Positions 6,941 to 10,962 of a DNA stretch of 10,962 nt are shown in pieces. The position numbers and the translations under genes were made by a program. The stretch is from Pseudomonadota bacterium. GTDB lineage: Bacteria > Pseudomonadota > Alphaproteobacteria > Rhizobiales > Afifellaceae. Under the pieces are notes generated by a model. It worked only from the letters and a program-made list of their open reading frames with translations, did no database searches and was not told the DNA's origin. Each line of letters opens with the position of its first letter. Positions within the stretch are counted from its first letter, which is position 1. The stretch spans positions 1 to 10,962 of the forward strand of contig JAEZEK010000335.1 of assembly GCA_023417735.1 (NCBI GenBank), read 5' to 3'.

Positions 6941-7079
6941 GCGGCGAACCGTAACGGCAATCCGCGCGCGCGCGAAGCGGTCGCGCATGGCGCGCGCGGC
7001 CTGCGAGGCTTTATGTCCTACCCCATAGGCTTTATGGGCAACGGGGCCGGCCATAATTCTCGACCGGAAGGAGTATGCC
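6941..7079. promoter_or_regulatory. Divergent promoter region between the DUF2007 operon and the polyprenyl synthase operon
   Basis: These 139 bases separate two divergent operons. CATAAT at 7052-7057 is one base from the -10 consensus and lies about 22 bases before the GTG at 7080, consistent with a short leader; no matching -35 is obvious. AAGGAG at 7068-7073, 6 bases before that GTG, is a clear Shine-Dalgarno. The half nearest DUF2007 is an alternating CG tract ((CG)6 at 6963-6974). The repeat elements at 7006-7038 are listed separately. Confidence 0.5.
7006..7038. repeat. Repeated AGGCTTTATG motif with embedded inverted repeat
   Basis: AGGCTTTATG occurs at 7006-7015 and again at 7027-7036, 21 bases apart start to start, which places both copies on the same DNA face. 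The second copy sits inside an inverted repeat, CCCATA (7022-7027), spacer GGCTT, TATGGG (7033-7038). The cluster is just upstream of the likely -10 of the polyprenyl synthase gene and AT-rich relative to its surroundings. It may be an operator for a shared regulator of both operons; I do not recognise a known site. Confidence 0.5.
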
Positions 7080-8096
7080 GTGGGCGTCGTGTTACCCTTC
7101 GATGACAGCCACCCGAAAGGCGATTCGATCGAGCCGCTCGTCCGGGTGACGGCTGCCGGCATGGAGCGGGTGAACCAGGTGATCCTGGAGAGGACCGGCT
7201 CGCAGGTGGCGCTCATCCCGGAGGTGGCCCGCTATCTGATCGATTCCGGCGGCAAGCGCCTGCGCCCGATGGTGACGCTCGCGGCGGCGCTCGCATGCGG
7301 CTATCGCGGGAGCGGCGACGTGAAGCTCGCCGCGAGCGTGGAGTTCATGCACACCGCCACGCTCTTCCACGACGACGTCGTGGACGAGAGCGATACCCGG
7401 CGCGGCAAGCGCACGGCCCGGCTCGTCTGGGGCAACCAGGAGAGCGTGCTCGTCGGCGATTTCCTGCTCGGCCAGGCGTTCCGCATGATGGTGGAGGTCG
7501 GCTCGCTGGAGGCGCTCGACGTCCTGGCGGTGGCGGCGGCGACCATCGCCGAAGGCGAGGTGATGCAGCTCGGCACCGCCAAGAACACCGAGACGACCGA
7601 GGACGAGTACATCGACGTCATTCGCGCCAAGACGGCGGCGCTGTTCTCGGCCGCGGCGGAGGTCGGGCCCATCATCGCCGGCGCCGACAAGGCGACACGC
7701 GCCGCGTTCCGGTCCTACGGCAACAATCTCGGCATCGCGTTCCAGCTGATCGACGACGTGCTGGACTATGGCGGCGCCTCGGCCACTCTCGGCAAGGATG
7801 TCGGCGACGATTTCCGCGAGGGCAAGGTGACGCTGCCGGTGGTGCTCGCCTATCGCCGCGGCACCGACGAGGATCGCGCGTTCTGGCGCGAGGGGCTCGT
7901 CGAGGGGGCGACGTCCGAATCCGCCCTGCACAAGGCGATCAGCCTGCTGTCACGGACCGACGCGCTCGCCGACACGGTCGAGCGCGCCCGTCATTACGCG
8001 GCGCGCGCAATCGACGCGCTCGCGCCGCTGCCGGCGAGCCCCGCCAAGGCGGCGCTCCTGGAGGCCGTCGCCTTCTCGATCAGGCGCGCGTCCTGA
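7080..8096 (+). CDS. ispB: Long-chain trans-polyprenyl (octa/decaprenyl) diphosphate synthase
   Basis: The 338-residue enzyme adds isopentenyl diphosphate units to a short allylic primer to make the ubiquinone side chain. It shows GGKRLRP (residues 57-63), the first Asp-rich motif DDVVD (98-102) followed by TRRGKRTAR, the KTAALFS region, and the second Asp-rich motif DDVLD (225-229) with GKDVGDDFREGKVTLPVV downstream. The residue five places before the first motif is Ala (HTATLFHDD), the small residue typical of long-chain producers. Alphaproteobacteria usually make ubiquinone-10, so a decaprenyl product is likely, but chain length cannot be read with certainty. The GTG start at 7080 is set by AAGGAG 6 bases upstream; an ATG at 7075 is in another frame. 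The TPR gene follows 76 bases later on the same strand. Confidence 0.94.
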   Translation: MGVVLPFDDSHPKGDSIEPLVRVTAAGMERVNQVILERTGSQVALIPEVARYLIDSGGKRLRPMVTLAAALACGYRGSGDVKLAASVEFMHTATLFHDDVVDESDTRRGKRTARLVWGNQESVLVGDFLLGQAFRMMVEVGSLEALDVLAVAAATIAEGEVMQLGTAKNTETTEDEYIDVIRAKTAALFSAAAEVGPIIAGADKATRAAFRSYGNNLGIAFQLIDDVLDYGGASATLGKDVGDDFREGKVTLPVVLAYRRGTDEDRAFWREGLVEGATSESALHKAISLLSRTDALADTVERARHYAARAIDALAPLPASPAKAALLEAVAFSIRRAS

Positions 8097-8172
8097 CCCG
8101 CGGCCGTAGGCGCGATTGCTCCGCTCGCCCGACGGGGGTATTCCGAAGGCAAGCCAAGCAACGGAGCGCAGC

Positions 8173-10113
8173 ATGAAGGCGCACAGGATTCACGCCGGAG
8201 CGCGCCGGCTCGCACTGTCGGCACTGCTGGCGGCAGGGCTCGCGCAGCCCGCGTTCGCCGCGGCCAATCCGACCGGGGGCGCGTCCCTGAACAGCCTCTC
8301 GGGCATCTACCTGGCGGCCCGCGTCGCCGATTCGCAGAAGGACATCAAGGGCGGCGCCGCCTTCTACCGTGAGGCCTATGCGCGCGATCCCTCCAACCTG
8401 TTCCTGCTCGAGCGCGCCATGGTGCTCACGGCCGCCGACGGGCAGGTCAAGGAGGCGCTCCGGCTCGCAAAGGACCTGGCGGCAAAGGCACCCGACAGCC
8501 TGGCGGCGCGCCTGATCCTGGCCGTCGAGCAGATCCGGGGGAAGCGCTACGCGGAAGCGATGGGCGAGCTCGCGAAGAGCAGCAAGGGCGCTCTCGCAGA
8601 CCTGACAAACGCGTTGCTGCGCGCCTGGTCACAGTTCGGGAGGGGCGAGGTCGATCAGGCGCTCGCCACCATCCGCGAGGTCGAGGGCGAGGAGTGGTAC
8701 CGCCCCTTCAAGCTGCTCCACACCGGCTATATCGCAACGCTTGCGGGACGCACCGAGGAGGCCCTGGAAGCACTGCGGGTCGCTCAGGAGTCCGACCGCG
8801 GCGCGGTCCGGATCACCGAAGCCTACGCGCGTGCGCTCTCCCGCGCCGGGCGGAAGGTCGAGGCCGAGGCGATCCTCGGCGAGTTCCTCGACCGCTTTCC
8901 CGACAATGCGCTCGCGACGCAGGCTCTCGCCGATCTGAAGGCAGGGAAGACGCTCGCGCCGGCGGTGACGAGCCCGGTGGAAGGCGCGGCGGAAGCGCTC
9001 GGCGGCCTTGGCGCCGCCATTGGTCAGGAGGGCGGCCTCGAGCTTTCGGTGCTCTATCTGCGCCTCGCGCTCCACCTTGCGCCGAACGGCGCCGGCGGGC
9101 TTGCCGCGCTGTCGCTCGGCAACATCCTCGATTCCGGCGGCCAGAGCGAGGCGGCGATCGAGGTGCTGGAAGCCATCGATCCCAAGGCGCCGTTCCGGGC
9201 CCTGGCGCTTCTCCGCGCCGCCATGGCGCTCGACCGCCTCGATCGTACGGACGAGGCGGAGAAGGCGTTCAAGGAGTCGATCCAGCGCAACCCGAAGGAT
9301 CTGCAGTCGCACATCGCGTACGGCAACATGCTGCGCGGCCGGGAACGCTTCGCCGAGGCCGCTGCCGCCTATTCGCGCGCGATGGACCTGATGACGAACC
9401 CGGCGCGCGGCGACTGGACCGTCTATTACTTCCGCGGCATCGCCTACGAGCGGACCAAGCAATGGCCGAAGGCCGAGGCCGACTTCCGGCGTGCGCTCGA
9501 GCTCTTCCCGGACCAGCCGCTCGGTCTGAACTATCTCGGCTATTCCTGGGTCGACATGGGCGTCAACCTCGAGGAGGGGCTCGACCTCGTCCGAAAGGCG
9601 GTGGAGCTCCGCCCGAACGACGGCTACATCGTCGACAGCCTCGGCTGGGCCTACTACCGGCTGGGCCGCTTCGACGACGCGGTCACGGAGCTCGAGCGCG
9701 CCGTCGCGCTGATGCCGCACGATCCCGTCATCAATGATCACCTCGGCGATGCGTACTGGCAGGTCGGGCGCACGCTGGAGGCGCAGTTCCAGTGGCGGCA
9801 CGCCCGCGACCTCGGGGCGAAGGAGCCCGAGCTGCCGATCATCCTGAAGAAGATCGCGGAGGGCCGCCTTGTCGAGAAGGCCGCTGAGGCGGAGCCGATG
9901 GTGCAGGAGGCGGCCCTAAACCAGACCTCGACGGACGCTCAGCGGGAGGAACGCCTGCACGTCGTGCAGCGCGGGGAGTCGCTCTGGGACATTGCGGCGA
10001 AGTATCTCGGCAGCGGCAGCCGCTATCCGCAGATCCTAGACGCCAACCGCGACCAACTGCCGAGCGCGGCTGCGCTCCGTCCCGGCATGCGCCTGCGCCT
10101 GCCCACGCAGTGA
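8173..10113 (+). CDS. Exported TPR-repeat protein with C-terminal LysM domain
   Basis: The 646-residue product begins with a signal peptide: a basic start (MKAHRIHAGARR), a hydrophobic core (LALSALLAAGLA), and a likely cleavage after the AFA at residues 27-29. Most of the mature protein is tetratricopeptide repeats, at about residues 45-135 and especially 355-560, where YYFRGIAYERTKQWPKAEAD, LNYLGYSWVDMG, DSLGWAYYRLGRFDDAVTEL and NDHLGDAYWQVGR are clear. After a Glu/Ala-rich linker, residues 596-644 form a LysM domain (HVVQRGESLWDIAAKYLG ... LRPGMRLRLP), which usually binds peptidoglycan. It therefore is probably a periplasmic scaffold held at the cell wall; partners are unknown. The ATG at 8173 has GGAG (8163-8166) 6 bases upstream; the frame extends to 8116, but that start would bury the signal peptide. 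ispE starts 7 bases after the stop. Confidence 0.92.
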   Translation: MKAHRIHAGARRLALSALLAAGLAQPAFAAANPTGGASLNSLSGIYLAARVADSQKDIKGGAAFYREAYARDPSNLFLLERAMVLTAADGQVKEALRLAKDLAAKAPDSLAARLILAVEQIRGKRYAEAMGELAKSSKGALADLTNALLRAWSQFGRGEVDQALATIREVEGEEWYRPFKLLHTGYIATLAGRTEEALEALRVAQESDRGAVRITEAYARALSRAGRKVEAEAILGEFLDRFPDNALATQALADLKAGKTLAPAVTSPVEGAAEALGGLGAAIGQEGGLELSVLYLRLALHLAPNGAGGLAALSLGNILDSGGQSEAAIEVLEAIDPKAPFRALALLRAAMALDRLDRTDEAEKAFKESIQRNPKDLQSHIAYGNMLRGRERFAEAAAAYSRAMDLMTNPARGDWTVYYFRGIAYERTKQWPKAEADFRRALELFPDQPLGLNYLGYSWVDMGVNLEEGLDLVRKAVELRPNDGYIVDSLGWAYYRLGRFDDAVTELERAVALMPHDPVINDHLGDAYWQVGRTLEAQFQWRHARDLGAKEPELPIILKKIAEGRLVEKAAEAEPMVQEAALNQTSTDAQREERLHVVQRGESLWDIAAKYLGSGSRYPQILDANRDQLPSAAALRPGMRLRLPTQ

Positions 10114-10120
10114 CCGGCCG

Positions 10121-10962
10121 TTGAAGGGCGAATCGGGGCCGGAGCGCATCCGCCTGGCGCCGGCCAAGGTGAACCTGGCGCTCCACGTCACGGCCCGGCG
10201 ACCGGACGGCTATCACGAGCTGGATACGCTCGTCGTGTTCGGCGACGAAGGCGACCGCCTCGCCGTCGAAGCGGACGCGCGGCTCTCGATCGCGGTCACG
10301 GGGCCTTTTGCCGGGCATGTGCCGGTCGGGCCTGACAATCTGGTTCTGCGCGCCGCCGAGGCGATCGCCGCGGCAGCAGGACGGCGGCCCGGCGCGGCCA
10401 TCCGGCTGGAGAAGCGGCTCCCGGCCGGAGCAGGCTTCGGCGGCGGATCGGCCGACGCCGCCGCGGCGCTCCTCGCCTTGAACGACCTCTGGGCGCTCGA
10501 CTTCCCGCCGTCGCGGCTGGCCGAGATCGGCAGGGAGATCGGTGCGGACCTTCCGATGTGCCTGCACGGCAGCGCGCTGCGGGCAGGCGGCGTCGGCGAA
10601 CGGATCGAGCCGGTCGAAGGCCTGCCGCCGCTCCCTCTGGTCCTCGTCTGGCCCGGGCGGCCCGTGGCGACGGGACCGGTGTTTCAAGCACTGCCGCAGG
10701 AGGAGCGCGGCGGCCTGTCCGACCTGCCGAAGCGTGCGGGATCGCCCTCGGACGTCTCGAGTTGGCTGGTCGCCGCCCGCAACGATCTCGAACGGCCGGC
10801 ACTCGCGACCGAGCCGGCGATCGGCGACGCGCTCGGCCTGCTGCGCGCCGACGGCGCCTGCCTGCTGGCGCGCATGTCGGGCTCGGGCTCGGGCTGCTTC
10901 GGGCTCTATGCCGGCTGGAGCGATGCCGCGGCTGCGGCCGAGCGGATCGGCGGCGCGCGCCC
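10121..10962 (+). CDS. ispE: 4-diphosphocytidyl-2-C-methyl-D-erythritol kinase (3' end cut by window edge)
   Basis: At least 280 codons are present before the window ends, close to the usual full length of 280-300. The GHMP-fold kinase phosphorylates CDP-methylerythritol (EC 2.7.1.148), a step of the MEP route to isoprenoid precursors. Visible motifs are LAPAKVNLALHVTARRPDGY with Lys16, the phosphate-binding loop LPAGAGFGGGSADAAAALLAL, the catalytic Asp143 in GADLPMCLHG, and near the end RMSGSGSGCFGLYAG. The start is a TTG at 10121: an in-frame stop at 10037-10039 limits any extension, no ATG or GTG lies between, and the next GTG (10169) would remove the catalytic lysine. The Shine-Dalgarno is weak, so with the TPR stop only 7 bases away translation is probably coupled to that gene. 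Confidence 0.95.
   Translation, partial: MKGESGPERIRLAPAKVNLALHVTARRPDGYHELDTLVVFGDEGDRLAVEADARLSIAVTGPFAGHVPVGPDNLVLRAAEAIAAAAGRRPGAAIRLEKRLPAGAGFGGGSADAAAALLALNDLWALDFPPSRLAEIGREIGADLPMCLHGSALRAGGVGERIEPVEGLPPLPLVLVWPGRPVATGPVFQALPQEERGGLSDLPKRAGSPSDVSSWLVAARNDLERPALATEPAIGDALGLLRADGACLLARMSGSGSGCFGLYAGWSDAAAAAERIGGAR

Noticed and set aside
6963..6998. Alternating CG tracts as Z-DNA or a regulatory element
   Set aside because: Short CG runs are expected in such GC-rich DNA, and there is no further sign of function.
8629..9801. Open frame of 390 codons on the minus strand opposite the TPR gene
   Set aside because: Shadow frame with no domain signals; the plus-strand TPR repeats are unmistakable.
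1..10962. CRISPR arrays, tRNA/rRNA genes, insertion sequences, toxin-antitoxin or defence systems
   Set aside because: No regularly spaced repeats, no transposase, integrase or defence motifs, and no tRNA-like cloverleaf were seen; gene content is housekeeping throughout.

Overview
The window is a high-GC, densely packed stretch of bacterial chromosome. Product sequences and gene order point to an alphaproteobacterium. The main clues are an ETF-ubiquinone oxidoreductase next to a family-4 type uracil-DNA glycosylase, and a DUF2007 / TrmN6-like methyltransferase / S49 peptidase group facing a long-chain polyprenyl diphosphate synthase that is followed by a TPR protein and ispE. I see no tRNA, rRNA, CRISPR array, insertion sequence, phage gene or other mobile element. 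This is mainly a housekeeping region.

Layout. (1) 1-186, minus: N-terminal part of a uracil-DNA glycosylase that runs off the left edge, divergent from (2) 351-2012, plus: electron transfer flavoprotein-ubiquinone oxidoreductase. (3) 2026-4542, minus: glycogen phosphorylase, convergent with the ETF-QO gene with only 13 bases between them. (4) 4543-4826: leader and spacer with two overlapping inverted repeats just upstream of the phosphorylase start. (5) 4827-6940, minus: a compact four-gene set, transcribed as DUF2007 protein, SAM-dependent methyltransferase, S49 serine peptidase, 60-residue membrane-anchored protein. The first pair overlaps by ATGA, and the last start has its Shine-Dalgarno sequence over the preceding stop codon. 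(6) 6941-7079: divergent promoter region with a repeated AGGCTTTATG motif and a CCCATA/TATGGG inverted repeat. (7) 7080-10962, plus: long-chain polyprenyl diphosphate synthase, an exported TPR protein with a C-terminal LysM domain, and ispE starting at TTG and cut by the right edge.

How the genes fit together. IspE is a step of the MEP pathway that makes the C5 isoprenoid units; the polyprenyl synthase joins such units into the ubiquinone side chain; ETF-QO passes electrons from flavoprotein dehydrogenases into that ubiquinone pool. This shared quinone theme is an inference from enzyme functions, not from a single operon. Glycogen phosphorylase stands alone, without other glycogen genes in view. 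The minus-strand four-gene set mixes apparent RNA modification, proteolysis and unknown functions, and its tight coupling suggests co-expression.

Nothing here looks like a clearly new system. The most worthwhile leads are the nested inverted repeats in the glgP leader, the repeat motif between the two divergent operons, the uncharacterised small membrane protein with its S49 partner, and the TPR-LysM fusion.
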